A stretch of DNA of 64,000 nucleotides, from assembly GCF_004310685.1 (NCBI RefSeq), contig NZ_SISG01000001.1, positions 2,666,001 to 2,730,000 on the forward strand, read 5' to 3'. The stretch's first letter is position 1. Each line of letters begins with the position of its first letter. Below the pieces are notes generated by a model, which saw only the letters and a program-made list of their open reading frames with translations, was not told the origin of the DNA and made no database searches. Positions 18,553 through 28,700 of the stretch are shown piece by piece. The position numbers and the translations under genes were made by a program. This DNA is from Glaciihabitans arcticus (GTDB lineage: Bacteria > Actinomycetota > Actinomycetes > Actinomycetales > Microbacteriaceae).

Positions 18553-19718
18553 CACGCGCCCCAGCTTGCCTGCTGTCCGCCGACACGTTCGGCGGCGATC
18601 TTCGCCAGGTGACCGGATGCGGCGTACGCCTTCATCGGGTCGGCGGGCAATCCCCGCGACTCACGCCAGGCGGCGAGGTCGGGGCGGACGTCGGTGTAGA
18701 ACGCGTCCATCAGCACGGCGTTGGCGCCGAGCACGTCGCCCGCGTCCTGTGCCGTCTTCAAGGCGCCGCCGTCGACGAGCAGCGCGCGCGCCGTCATCTC
18801 CTGCACGTTGAGAACGGACCGGATCTGTCCGGGGATCTTGTCCTCGACGTTGTGGCACTGGTCGAGCATAAAAGCGACGTCCGGGTTGTTCAGACCGCCG
18901 CCGCGCACGACCTCGTAGATGATGCGGAAGAGCTGGAACGGGTCGGCCGCACCGACGATGAGGTCGTCGTCGGCGTAGAAGCGCGAGTTGAAGTCGAAGC
19001 TTCCGAGCTTGCCGAGGCGCAGCAGCTGCATCACGATGAACTCGATGTTCGTTCCCGGTGCGTGGTGACCGGTGTCGAGGCAGACGAGAGCCTTGTCGCC
19101 GAGGGCGGTGACCTGCGCGTAGGAGGTACCCCAGTCCGGGACATCCATGTGATAAAAAGCGGGCTCGAAGAACTTGTATTCGAGCACCAGACGCTGGTTC
19201 TCGCCGATGCGGGCGTAGATCTTCTCGAGCGAGTCGGCCATGCGGTCCTGGCGGCCGCGGATGTCGCCCTGCCCCGGGTAGTTGGTGCCGTCGGCGAGCC
19301 AGATCTTGAGGTCGCGGCTGCCTGTGGCGTCCATGACGCCGATGCATTCGAAGTGGTGATCGATGGCCTTCTGGCGAATGACGTCGTCGGTGTGCGTGAG
19401 CGAGCCGAACTTGTAATCGTCATCCTGGAACGTGTTGCTGTTGATGGTTCCGAGGTCGACGCCGTGGTCCTGCGCGAAGGCGCGAAGGGCGGCGTAGTCG
19501 TCGACCTTGTCCCACGGGATGTGCAGCGCGACAGAGGGAGCGAGGCCGGTGAGCTCGTGCACCTTGGCCGCGTCGGCGATCTTCTCCTGCGGGGTGCGCG
19601 GGGTTCCGGGGGTCGAGAACACCTTGAATCGGGTGCCCGAGTTGCCGAAAGCCCACGACGGGAGCTCGATGGCCTGGGTCGCCAGCTGGGCGGAAATATC
19701 CGCGAACGTAATCGTCAT
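18552..19718 (-). CDS. rhaI: L-rhamnose isomerase
   Basis: Start at ATG 19718 (MTITFADISAQL) gives 388 residues; an in-frame ATG at 19727 is the alternative. The sequence is a TIM-barrel isomerase of the Gram-positive/Pseudomonas L-RhI type, with VDLGTINSNTFQDDDYKFGS, LEYKFFEPAFYHMDVPDWG, LVCLDTGHHAPGTNIEF and the metal/active-site stretch FDFNSRFYADDD. It isomerises L-rhamnose to L-rhamnulose, the first step of the phosphorylated pathway. It is the promoter-proximal gene of the leftward operon and is preceded by a LacI-type operator. Confidence 0.95.
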   Translation of the reverse strand: MTITFADISAQLATQAIELPSWAFGNSGTRFKVFSTPGTPRTPQEKIADAAKVHELTGLAPSVALHIPWDKVDDYAALRAFAQDHGVDLGTINSNTFQDDDYKFGSLTHTDDVIRQKAIDHHFECIGVMDATGSRDLKIWLADGTNYPGQGDIRGRQDRMADSLEKIYARIGENQRLVLEYKFFEPAFYHMDVPDWGTSYAQVTALGDKALVCLDTGHHAPGTNIEFIVMQLLRLGKLGSFDFNSRFYADDDLIVGAADPFQLFRIIYEVVRGGGLNNPDVAFMLDQCHNVEDKIPGQIRSVLNVQEMTARALLVDGGALKTAQDAGDVLGANAVLMDAFYTDVRPDLAAWRESRGLPADPMKAYAASGHLAKIAAERVGGQQASWGA

Positions 19719-19754
19719 TGAATCCATCCAAGTTCTGCCGCATTGAACAGCGGC

Positions 19755-19775
19755 TGTGAATCGTTTCACATCATA
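19755..19775 (-). promoter_or_regulatory. Rhamnose-regulon operator and -10 of the rhaI operon
   Basis: A perfect 6-4-6 palindrome TGTGAA-TCGT-TTCACA lies at 19755-19770; on the minus strand it contains the 12-base core TGAAACGATTCA. The minus-strand hexamer TATGAT (19770-19775) abuts it and is a good -10, so the operator would start right at the transcription start. The LacI regulator gene is divergent from this region. Confidence 0.82.
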
Positions 19776-19883
19776 TGTCACAGGGGGGCGGCGGGCGCAA
19801 TACCGCAACCCAAAATCGGTGCGCGAAGGCCTGAGGCTATGATTCCGCGAGAGGCATGCGCCCCACGCTCGAGAGGAATACCG

Positions 19884-20906
19884 ATGGCATCGATCAGTGT
19901 CCGCGACGTTGCGGCGCGAGCGAGGGTTTCCGTGGGCACGGTCTCCAACGTTCTCAACCGGCCCGAGCGGGTCTCCTCCGAAACCGTCGAGCGCGTCCAG
20001 AACGCGATCGCCGAGCTCGGCTTCGTGCGCAACGACGCCGCCCGTCAGTTGCGCGCCGGCAGCAGCCGCGCCATGGGCCTCGTGGTGCTCGACATCAGCA
20101 ACCCCTTCTTCAGCGACCTGGCGCGAGGCGCCCAGCAGGCTGCAGACGACAACGGAAGCGTCATCCTGCTCGGCAACAGCGACCAGGACGCCCGGCGAGA
20201 GGGCTTCTACCTCGACCTGTTCGAGGAGCAGCGCGTGCGCGGTGTGCTCATCTCTCCGGTCGGCGACGTGGGCGAGCGACTCTCCCGCCTCAAGGCGCGC
20301 GGCATCGCGGCCGTGCTGGTGGACCACCGCATCCCGGGCTCGGGCTTCTCCTCCGTCTCGGTCGACGACGTCGCCGGCGGCCAGCTCGCCGTCGAGCACC
20401 TGCTCTCCATGGGCCGCCGCCGTATCGCCTTCGTCGGCGGACCGTCGACCCTGCACCAGTTCATCGACCGTCTCGAGGGTGCGCGGCTCGCTGTGGCCGC
20501 GGTTCCGGATGCAACGCTCGAGGTCCTCGAAACCGAATCGTTGACCATCCTCGAGGGCCGCGCGGCCGGGGACGGCATCGTCGGCCGTGCTCCCGCGGAT
20601 CGTCCGGACGCGATCTTCGCGGCCAACGACCTCGTGGCACTCGGTCTCGTGCAGTCGTTCGTGATGGGCAACGGCCTCGCCATCCCGGAGGAGATCGCGA
20701 TCGTCGGCTACGACGACATCGACTTCGCGGGCTCGGCCGTTGTGCCGATCACCTCGGTGCGCCAGCCGAGCGAGCTGATCGGCCGCACCGCCGTCGAGCT
20801 GGTGATCGGCGAGATCGACGGCACCATCGAGAAGGGGCGGGATGTCGTCTTCCAGCCTGAGCTGGTCATCCGAGCCACAACGACCGGCCCCGTTACGGCA
20901 CTGTGA
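19884..20906 (+). CDS. LacI-family regulator, probable rhamnose-regulon repressor
   Basis: The start at ATG 19884 has GAGAGGAA upstream and places the LacI helix-turn-helix at the N-terminus (SVRDVAARARVSVGTVSNVL, with hinge NRPERVSSETVERVQNAI). It is followed by a periplasmic-binding-protein-like effector domain (GLVVLDISNPFFSDLARGAQ ... VGYDDIDFAGSAVVPITSVR), 340 residues in all. It is divergent from rhaI and immediately upstream of the rhamnose ABC operon. Matching palindromes in front of rhaI, rhaT and the rhamnosidase genes point to it as the shared regulator; the effector (rhamnose or rhamnulose) is inferred. Confidence 0.9.
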   Translation: MASISVRDVAARARVSVGTVSNVLNRPERVSSETVERVQNAIAELGFVRNDAARQLRAGSSRAMGLVVLDISNPFFSDLARGAQQAADDNGSVILLGNSDQDARREGFYLDLFEEQRVRGVLISPVGDVGERLSRLKARGIAAVLVDHRIPGSGFSSVSVDDVAGGQLAVEHLLSMGRRRIAFVGGPSTLHQFIDRLEGARLAVAAVPDATLEVLETESLTILEGRAAGDGIVGRAPADRPDAIFAANDLVALGLVQSFVMGNGLAIPEEIAIVGYDDIDFAGSAVVPITSVRQPSELIGRTAVELVIGEIDGTIEKGRDVVFQPELVIRATTTGPVTAL

Positions 20907-20937
20907 TCTGCTGGGGACGCGCCGGTGCACACTCACG

Positions 20938-20997
20938 TTGACGAATCGATCGGGATGCGTTTAGTATCTGACTTGCACCACCCAATGAAACGATTCA
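20938..20997 (+). promoter_or_regulatory. Promoter and operator of the rhamnose ABC transporter operon
   Basis: TTGACG at 20938-20943 and TAGTAT at 20962-20967 form a sigma-70-type promoter with an 18-base spacer. The operator core TGAAACGATTCA lies at 20986-20997, roughly +12 to +23 from the expected start, a position suited to repression. The core is identical to those before rhaI and before the tandem rhamnosidases. Confidence 0.78.
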
Positions 20998-21026
20998 CGC
21001 AACGACGCTGAAATGGAGATCAGGCA

Positions 21027-22547
21027 ATGACCGATCACGCCGCTCTCCTCGAGGTCACCGCACTCACGGTGGAATTCCCCGGCGTCAAGGCTCTCGACTC
21101 GGTCGGCTTCGATGTTCGTCCCGGTGAAGTGCACGCACTCGTCGGCGAGAACGGTGCGGGAAAATCCACGCTCCTCAAGGTGCTCGGCGGCGTCTACCAG
21201 CCCACTTCCGGTTCGATCACGCTCGCCGGTAAGCCGTACTCTCCCTCCAAGCCGCACGACGCGATCGCCGCCGGCATCGCCGTGATCTACCAGGAATTCA
21301 CGCTCTTCCCCGACCTGACCGTCGCGGAGAACGTCTTCGCCGGGCGTGAACCGCACGGACGGTTCAGCCGCGGCATCCAGTACAAGCAGATGCGCGAGGA
21401 ATGCAACCGCGTCTTCAAGCTCCTCGACTTCGACGTCGACCCCGACACCCGCCTCGGCGACCTGAGCGTCTCCGAGCAGCAGCTCGTCGAGATCGCCAAG
21501 GCCCTCTCGGTCGACGGTCGCGTCATCGTGATGGACGAACCGACTGCAGCCCTCTCGCAGAGCGAGGTGGAGCGCCTGCTCGACATCGTCAAGCGCCTGC
21601 GTGACGAGGGCCGCTCGGTCATCTACGTGAGCCACCACCTCGAAGAAGTCTTCGCCGTGGCCGACCGCGCCACAGTGCTGCGCGACGGAACACACGTCGC
21701 CACCCTCGACATCGCCGACACCGACCAGGACCAGCTCGTGAAGCTCATGGTCGGCCGCGACGTCAAGTCGGTCTTCGACCGCGACAAGAGCTCGTTCGGC
21801 GAGGTCGTGCTCACCGTCGACGGCCTCACCTCCGGCCGCAGCCTGCGCGGCGTCAGCCTCGACGTGCGGGCCGGCGAAGTGCTCGGCATCGGCGGCGTCG
21901 CGGGAGCCGGCCAGACCGAGCTCACCCAGGCCATCTTCGGTGCTCTCGCGATCCGCGGCGGCACCATGACCCTCGATGGCGAGCCGTTCGCCCCGACCAC
22001 ACCCGCGCAGGCCATCGCCCGCGGCGTCGGATTCCTGCACGACGACCGCAAGACGTCGGGCATTTTCCCGCACCTCTCCGTCGCCCACAACCTGACCGCG
22101 ACCATCCTGGAGAAGATTCGAGGATGGGGTGGGCTGCTCTCGCACTCCAGGGAACAGGACGCCTACAACGGCTACCGGGACCGCCTGCGCATCAAGGCGA
22201 GCAGCTCCAACCAGCTGATCAGCCAGCTCTCGGGCGGCAACCAGCAGAAGGTACTGCTCGGTCGCGCGCTCGCCCCCGGCGGAAAGCTACTCGTGCTCAA
22301 CGAGCCGACTCGCGGCGTCGACATCGGCGCCAAGGCGGAGATCCACCAGCTCGTCAACGAACTGACCGCGTCGGGAGTCGCCGTGCTGATGGTATCGAGC
22401 GACCTGCCCGAACTCCTCGGCATGAGCGACAGAATCGTTGTGCTCTCGCAGGGAGCGGTCGTCGGTCGCCTCTCCGGCGAGGACCGCACGGAAGAAAATG
22501 TCATTGCCTGCGCGACCACCGATCGCCGGATCGGAGTCACCGCATGA
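21027..22547 (+). CDS. rhaT: Rhamnose-type sugar ABC transporter, duplicated ATPase subunit
   Basis: The 506-residue protein has two fused ABC domains as in RbsA/XylG/RhaT. The first has Walker [17 protein letters not shown], signature [16 protein letters not shown] and Walker [12 protein letters not shown]. The second has a degenerate P-loop [12 protein letters not shown] and signature [15 protein letters not shown], normal for this class. It powers import of a monosaccharide, by context L-rhamnose. It is first of four import genes and overlaps the next by 4 bp. A ribosome site GGAGATC precedes the ATG. Confidence 0.92.
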   Translation: MTDHAALLEVTALTVEFPGVKALDSVGFDVRPGEVHALVGENGAGKSTLLKVLGGVYQPTSGSITLAGKPYSPSKPHDAIAAGIAVIYQEFTLFPDLTVAENVFAGREPHGRFSRGIQYKQMREECNRVFKLLDFDVDPDTRLGDLSVSEQQLVEIAKALSVDGRVIVMDEPTAALSQSEVERLLDIVKRLRDEGRSVIYVSHHLEEVFAVADRATVLRDGTHVATLDIADTDQDQLVKLMVGRDVKSVFDRDKSSFGEVVLTVDGLTSGRSLRGVSLDVRAGEVLGIGGVAGAGQTELTQAIFGALAIRGGTMTLDGEPFAPTTPAQAIARGVGFLHDDRKTSGIFPHLSVAHNLTATILEKIRGWGGLLSHSREQDAYNGYRDRLRIKASSSNQLISQLSGGNQQKVLLGRALAPGGKLLVLNEPTRGVDIGAKAEIHQLVNELTASGVAVLMVSSDLPELLGMSDRIVVLSQGAVVGRLSGEDRTEENVIACATTDRRIGVTA

Positions 22548-23539
22548 CCGCCCTTGCCCCGACGAAGAAGAAAACGTCGATCTCCTTCGTCCAGGAAGCG
22601 CTGCGCGGCCTGCCGCTCGCGATCCCGCTGGCGCTCGTGGTGATCGGACTCGCTATCGGTGCGCCCGGCTTCCTCAGCCCGACCAACCTCGAGAACGTGC
22701 TGTTCGCGGCGAGTGTTCTCGTCATCCCGGGCCTCGCTATGACGCTGTGTATCACCATGGGAGAGTTCGACCTGTCGATCGGATCGACCGTCGCCCTCAC
22801 CGGTGCCGTCGCCTGTACCGCCATCGCGAGCGGCATGGGAACCGGCGTCGGACTGATCCTCGCCCTGCTCGTCGGTGCGATCGTCGGATTGCTCAACGGC
22901 CTCATCATCACCAAGCTGGGCGTGACGCCGTTCATCGCCACCCTCGCAACGCTCGTCATCGTGCGCGGTGTCGCCCAGGCGTTCACCAACGGCCGCGACG
23001 TCATCGTCAGCGACCCGATCCTCAAGTACTTCGCCTCGGGCCGCCCCCTCGGCATCCCGTTCCCGATCCTGCTCGCGATCGTCGCCCTCATCTTCATGCT
23101 GTGGCTGACCTACCGAACCCGCTTCGGTCGCTGGGTCGCAGCCATCGGCAGCAACCGGGATGCCGCTCGCCTCTCCGGACTCCCGGTCGACCGCATCCGC
23201 ATCCTCGTCTACGTGATCATCGGCATCGCCGGCGCGCTCTGGGGAATCATGATCTCGGCGCAGCTGCAGAAGGGCTCCGGCCAGCTCGGTGTCGGCTTCG
23301 AGCTCGACGCCATCACGATCGTCGTGATCGGCGGAACCAGCCTGCTCGGCGGTCGCGCCTCGGTCGTCGGAACAGTGCTCGGCGCGCTGCTCATCGAGAC
23401 CATCAGCAACGGTCTCAACCTGCTCAACGTGCCGCCCGCCTACCAGCGCATCAGCATCGGCATCCTGCTGGTCGGCGCACTCGCCATCCAGGCCATCCGT
23501 CGCAAAGTCCCCGTGGAGGCACTCGATGACAAACACTGA
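22544..23539 (+). CDS. rhaP: Rhamnose ABC transporter permease
   Basis: Starting at ATG 22544, the 331-residue product is a BPD_transp_2 family permease with about eight to ten membrane segments and the hallmark stretches [18 protein letters not shown] and [20 protein letters not shown]. It forms half of the membrane channel with the next gene product. It overlaps rhaT by 4 bp and rhaQ by 14 bp, indicating one polycistronic mRNA. Confidence 0.92.
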   Translation: MTALAPTKKKTSISFVQEALRGLPLAIPLALVVIGLAIGAPGFLSPTNLENVLFAASVLVIPGLAMTLCITMGEFDLSIGSTVALTGAVACTAIASGMGTGVGLILALLVGAIVGLLNGLIITKLGVTPFIATLATLVIVRGVAQAFTNGRDVIVSDPILKYFASGRPLGIPFPILLAIVALIFMLWLTYRTRFGRWVAAIGSNRDAARLSGLPVDRIRILVYVIIGIAGALWGIMISAQLQKGSGQLGVGFELDAITIVVIGGTSLLGGRASVVGTVLGALLIETISNGLNLLNVPPAYQRISIGILLVGALAIQAIRRKVPVEALDDKH

Positions 23540-24590
23540 CACCGCGATGCTCGCCGCCTCGATTCAGCCGCCGGCGCAGAAGAAGGGCTTCAATTTCGGA
23601 GCGTTCTGGGACAGCTGGGGCATTGCCTCGGTTCTCGTAGTGCTCGTGATCGTGGCCGTCATCCTCGAGCCGGACTTTCTCTCGATCGGCAACGTGCAGT
23701 CGATCCTGCGCGAGAGCGCCTACCTCGGCATCGTGGCCTGCGCCATGACCTTTGCCATCATGAACGGCACCTTCGACCTCTCGGTCGGTGGCCAGCTCGC
23801 CCTGGTGAGCGTGGTGACCCTCTTCGCCTACGGCGTCGGCGGAACCCCGCTCGCCCTCGCCGCTGCGATCGGAACCGGCATCGCCTGCGGTCTCGTCAAC
23901 GGCGCGCTCGTCACGGCGCTGCGCGTGCCGCCCTTCGTCGCGACGCTCGGCATGCTCTTCGTCTTCCGCGGCATCGCGTACGTGCTCACCCAGAACGGGC
24001 CGGCCGTGCTTCCCTACTCCGAGGTCAAGTCGCCGTTCGCCCAGATCGGCAGCCTCAACGTGGCCGGTATCCCGCTCACCTTCATCATCATGGTGATCGT
24101 GTTCGGCGTCGGCTACGTGGTGCTGCGCCGCACCGGCACCGGCCGCAAGGTCATCGCCTTCGGCTCATCGCCGCTCGCGGCGAAGTTCAGCGGCATCTCG
24201 GCCGCGAAGATCCGCCTGTTCGTGTTCGTCATTCTCGGCCTCTCGGTCGGAATTGCGACGCTCACCTACATCACTCGCGTCTGGACAGCCGATGGATCGG
24301 CCCAGGACGGCTTCGAGCTGCGCGTCATCACGGCGGCGGTTCTCGGCGGCGCAAGCCTGCAGGGCGGAAAGGGCTCCCTCGTCGGCACCTTCTCGGCCGT
24401 GCTGCTCGTCTCGGTGCTCAACGACCTGCTCGTGAGCATGGGCGTCGGAGCGTCGTACCAGCGAATCATTTTGGGCTGTGTACTCATCGTTGCGCTCGCC
24501 ATCGACGGCCTGCGCACGAAGTTCCCCGGCTCGTCAGCACTTCGGAAGGCACTGAGCTTCCGAAACAAGAGGATGGCGACCGCAGGCTGA
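23526..24590 (+). CDS. rhaQ: Rhamnose ABC transporter permease
   Basis: The 354-residue permease is a paralogue of the preceding one, with [19 protein letters not shown] and [20 protein letters not shown] in equivalent places. It has a longer, lysine-containing cytoplasmic N-terminus ([15 protein letters not shown]). A two-permease arrangement matches the RhaSTPQ importer described in Rhizobium. Its ATG lies 14 bases inside rhaP. Confidence 0.92.
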   Translation: MTNTDTAMLAASIQPPAQKKGFNFGAFWDSWGIASVLVVLVIVAVILEPDFLSIGNVQSILRESAYLGIVACAMTFAIMNGTFDLSVGGQLALVSVVTLFAYGVGGTPLALAAAIGTGIACGLVNGALVTALRVPPFVATLGMLFVFRGIAYVLTQNGPAVLPYSEVKSPFAQIGSLNVAGIPLTFIIMVIVFGVGYVVLRRTGTGRKVIAFGSSPLAAKFSGISAAKIRLFVFVILGLSVGIATLTYITRVWTADGSAQDGFELRVITAAVLGGASLQGGKGSLVGTFSAVLLVSVLNDLLVSMGVGASYQRIILGCVLIVALAIDGLRTKFPGSSALRKALSFRNKRMATAG

Positions 24591-24657
24591 CCCCCGTGGC
24601 TGGCCATCACCCGTTCTTCCCTCGCACCCCACGCAGTACCAACGAAAGGCAGTTGCA

Positions 24658-25650
24658 ATGAAGCACACCAAGATGTGGCTGATGGCGGGAGCCATCACCG
24701 CGACAGCAGCACTCGCACTCACCGGTTGTAGCACCGGCGACGCCCCCGCTGGCGGCGACGGCGAGACCAAGACCGACATCACCGTCGGCTTCTCGGTCTA
24801 CGACATGCAGTACGAGTTCTTCCAGGAGATGGAAGCCGGCACCAAGGCAGCGGTCGAGGCCAACGGCTGGGACTACGTTCTCCACGACGAGAAGAGCGAC
24901 GAGAACGAAATGGTCACCGGAGCCCAGGCTCTCCTCGACCAGGGCGTCGACGTGCTGATCATCAGCCCCTTCAAGCCCGACGCACTCGGCCCGATCATCG
25001 CCAAGGCGCAGGAGCTCGGCGTTCCGGTCATCGTCGATGACATCGGTGGTGGCGGCACCCCGTACGACGCCATCGTCGTCTCGGACAACAAGGATGGTGG
25101 CGTCCAGGCCGCCGACTTCATCGACGCTCAGGTCAAGGAACTCGGCCTCGCCTCGAAGAAGGTCGTCTCGATCACCTGCGAGCCGTCCGCCGTCTACGCC
25201 GCACAGCGCAACATCGGCTTCGTCGAGCAGATCGAGTCGCTCGGCTACGAGGTCGTCACCGAGCTCTCCGGTAACTCCAAGGCAGAAGAGGCCTACACGA
25301 TCATGAAGGACGCTCTCGCGAAGGACCCCGACATCGCCGGCGTCTTCGCGTGCAACGACCCGATGGCCGTCGCAGCTGCGAACGCGATCACCGACGCGGG
25401 CAAGAACCCGACGAAGGACATCGTCACGGTCGGTTACAACGGCGACGGCGAGGCCCTCACGGCCATCGACGCTGACGGCCTCTCGGCAACCGTTGCCCAG
25501 GACCCCAAGGGAATGGGAACGCTGACCGTCGAGCTCGCCAAGAAGCTGCTCGACAAGGAGGACATCGAGTTCGGTAACGCCGACGAGCGCGAGGTCTACC
25601 AGCCCGTCACGCTGATCACCAAGGCGAACGTTGCTGACTTCCTCAAGTAA
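24658..25650 (+). CDS. rhaS: Rhamnose-binding lipoprotein of the ABC transporter
   Basis: The 330-residue protein has a lipoprotein signal (lipobox LTGC, Cys24) and a Peripla_BP_4 fold: DITVGFSVYDMQYEFFQEM, QGVDVLIISPFKPDALGPII, GVFACNDPMAVAAANAITDA. It would capture the sugar outside the membrane and deliver it to RhaPQ. Ligand assignment to rhamnose rests on operon context and the shared operator. The gene follows rhaQ by 67 bases and ends in a strong intrinsic terminator. Confidence 0.92.
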   Translation: MKHTKMWLMAGAITATAALALTGCSTGDAPAGGDGETKTDITVGFSVYDMQYEFFQEMEAGTKAAVEANGWDYVLHDEKSDENEMVTGAQALLDQGVDVLIISPFKPDALGPIIAKAQELGVPVIVDDIGGGGTPYDAIVVSDNKDGGVQAADFIDAQVKELGLASKKVVSITCEPSAVYAAQRNIGFVEQIESLGYEVVTELSGNSKAEEAYTIMKDALAKDPDIAGVFACNDPMAVAAANAITDAGKNPTKDIVTVGYNGDGEALTAIDADGLSATVAQDPKGMGTLTVELAKKLLDKEDIEFGNADEREVYQPVTLITKANVADFLK

Positions 25651-25662
25651 CTAGGACACCTG

Positions 25663-25698
25663 CCTCGGGGATCGGCTCACGCCGGTCCCCGAGGTTTT
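25663..25698 (+). terminator. Intrinsic terminator after rhaS
   Basis: A nine-base stem (25663-25671 with 25686-25694) is extended by a five-base stem with one G-T pair and a TCAC loop, then TTTT at 25695-25698. It separates the transporter operon from the rhamnosidase gene, so the latter needs its own promoter. Confidence 0.85.
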
Positions 25699-25708
25699 AC
25701 CCCTGTTT

Positions 25709-25720
25709 TGTAACGTTTCA
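25709..25720. promoter_or_regulatory. Probable rhamnose-regulon operator before the first rhamnosidase
   Basis: Read on the minus strand this is TGAAACGTTACA, matching 10 of 12 positions of the core TGAAACGATTCA found before rhaI, rhaT and the second rhamnosidase. It lies about 45 bases upstream of the start codon. A weaker match could mean weaker repression. Confidence 0.6.
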
Positions 25721-25764
25721 TAGCGGTCACGCTCCACCCCTGATCAATGACGATTGGACCCCCG

Positions 25765-28700
25765 ATGAAGACCTCGCGCCTCCCCGCGCTCGCGCTGGCG
25801 ATGATTCTCGCGCTGACCGGTGCCGTCACGACCGCCCTGCCCGCCGTAGCGGCAGACGTCGTCACCCTCTCCGGCCTCGCCGTCGAGAAGAAGGTCGAGC
25901 CGGTCGGCATCGACGTCGAGAAGCCGCGCTTCTCGTGGATCACGAGCTCCACGACCCGCGACATCTCGCAGGAGTCGTACCGACTGCGGGTGTCCGAGAA
26001 CGCCGACGCGACCGGCGGGTGGGACAGCGGTGTGGTCGCATCCGACGCCTCTGCGAATGTCGAGTACACGGGCCCGGCCCTCGACCCCGCGACCCGCTAC
26101 TCGTGGCGGGTGGACGTCGTCACCAGCGCTGGAGCCGCGACCGCGACATCCGAATTCCGCACCGGGCTGTACGACGCGGCCGACTGGCAGAACAGCGCCT
26201 GGATCGGCAACGACCGCGTGCAGGAGACCGCCGCGGTGAGCGCCAACCTCACCGGCGCGAGCTGGATCCACCCGCCCTACACCGGATCGAACACGCCGCC
26301 CGGCTACTTCCGCAAGGCGTTCACCCTGACCGCGGGCAAGACCGTCGAGTCGGCCGAGCTTGTCATGGCCGCCGATTCGGGTTTCGCCGCCTTCCTCAAC
26401 GGCACACAGGTCTCCTCGCGCCCCGCGACCGCCGACGCGTGGAAGCTCGCCGCCCGCACCGCCGTGCAGGTGCAGCCCGGCGCGAACCAGTTCGCTGTGC
26501 GCCTCAACAACTCGGCCAAGACCTATGGCGCCGTCGTCGGCAAGCTGACGATCCTGTTCACCGACGGCAGCACCCAGACCGTGTCGACCGACGCGACCTG
26601 GTCGTCTTCCCAGACCGCGACCTCGGGATGGCACCTCTCGAGTTTTGCGCAGAGCGGCTGGGTCGCGGCTGCCGCGCGTGCCGTCTACGGCGCGGGCCCG
26701 TGGGGTGCGCAGGTCGTCGTTCCGGCCGTCGCGACCCCCGACACCGGGCTGAATCTCGACACCGCGTCATGGATCCTGGCGGGCGCGGGCAGCACGAACC
26801 CCGTGCCGTCCACGCTGTTCCGCAAGGTCATTCCGGTCTCGACGACGAAGCAGGTCGCGTGGGCGCAGCTCGCTGTCTCGGGCGACCAGGTCGTCGACAC
26901 CTACTGGAACGGCGAGCTCGTTGCCCAGAACCTCGGCACGAATGACGAGTGGCAGACCGCAGACGTCGTGAACGTCGCGGCGCGCGGCGGCGACAACGTT
27001 CTCGCGATCGCCCTCACCACACCGGGCAACGCGCCCTACGGCGGAGTGCTGGCCCGCGTGCGCATCGGCTACACAGACGGCACCTCGACAGAGGCGATGA
27101 CCGACACCGGCTTCCTCTCGAAGCTCGGTTCGCTCGCCACCGCTCCCGCTGGCTGGACCACCGTCGGCTTCGACACCACCGGGTGGACGAACGCCCGCGA
27201 CATGGGGCTCTACCGCGGTCTCGTCTACGGCGACCGGGTCGCCGTTCCCTCGCTTTCCGCAACGCAGGCCGAGCTCAGCCTCACCGGTTCCAGCTGGATC
27301 TGGACCCCCGACAGCAACCCGCCGCCCGGCGAGGATCGCGCCTTCCGCAAAACCATCGACACCCCGCCCGGCAAGACCGCGACGAAGGCGGAGATCATCA
27401 TCACCGCCGACGACTCGTTCCGTCTCTCGGTGAACGGCCGCCTGGTCGGCTTCACGGAGGGCGCCGTCAACGAGTGGCAGTCCTCGAAGCGCTTCACGAC
27501 CGACCTCGCGGCGTCCCGCAACGTGTTCGCCGTGCGCACCACGAACGGCCCGGGCTCCGCGGCCGGACTCGTCGCCGCCATCCGCGTGAGCTACTCGGAC
27601 GGCAGCTCCCAGATCGTGCGCACCGGTGCCGACTGGAAGGGCTCGAAGGTCATCCCGAACGGCTTCGAGGCCACCGGTTTCGATGACTCGGCCTGGGGTG
27701 TGAGCGTCGTGCAGGCAGCGTTCGGCTCCGGCCCGTGGGGCACCGGCGTTCGCCCGCCCTCGGCCGACGTCAACCCGGCTCCGCTGCTGCGCAAGCAGTT
27801 CGCGGTGACCGGCGCCGTGCGCAACGCAACCCTGTTCTATGCGGCTGGCGGCTACGCCGACTTCCGTGTGAACGGCGCAGCGATCGGCGACGACATCCTC
27901 GCCCCCGGATTCACCGACTACGACGACACTGTTCAGTACGCCACGGCCGACCTCACCGACCAGGTCGACCAGGGCGCGAACGCGATCGGCGTCGAGCTCG
28001 GCCGCGGCTTCTACGGCATGACCGGCAGCAATGTCTGGAACTGGGAGAAGCCAACCTGGCACGACGAGCCCGTGGTGCGCGCCGTCCTGCGCATCGAGTA
28101 CTCCGATGGCCGGGTCGAGAATGTGATCACGGATGACTCGTGGTCGATCCATGACGGACCGACGAGGTTCGACGATCTCTACGGCGGTGAGCTCTACGAC
28201 GCGAGCTTCGAGCAGAACGGCTTCGACACCGTCGGCTTCAACGACGCGAGCTGGGATGACGCGAGCGAGGTTCGCGGGCCGAGGGGCGAACTGGTGAACC
28301 AGCGCCAGCAGCCGATCCGGGTGACCGAGGAGATCGCGGCGCAGTCGATGACCGAGCCCACTCCCGGCACCTTCGTGGTCAAGTTCCCGCGCATGCTCGC
28401 GGGCAATGTGCGCATCACCGCGGAGGGAGACGCGGGCGATCAGATCCGCTTCCAGTACGGCGAGAAGCTGCGCACCACCGGTCTCGTCAACTTCGACAAC
28501 AACGGCGGCTTCGGCTCCGGATTCCAGACCGACCGCTTCGTGCTGGCCGGCACGGGTGCGCCCGAGACCTGGCAGGCGAAGTTCTCCTACAAGGGATTCC
28601 AGTACATCCAGGTGACCGGCTGGCCGGGGGGAGCAACGCCCCCGCTCAGCGCCTTCACCGCGCTCGTGCTGCACACGGACGCCGCAGAGACGGGCTCGTT

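Noticed and set aside
19719-20936. Long upstream extension of rhaI through the LacI gene
   Set aside because: The extra residues are antisense to the LacI gene and would run through the operator and promoter. Family length fits the start at 19718.
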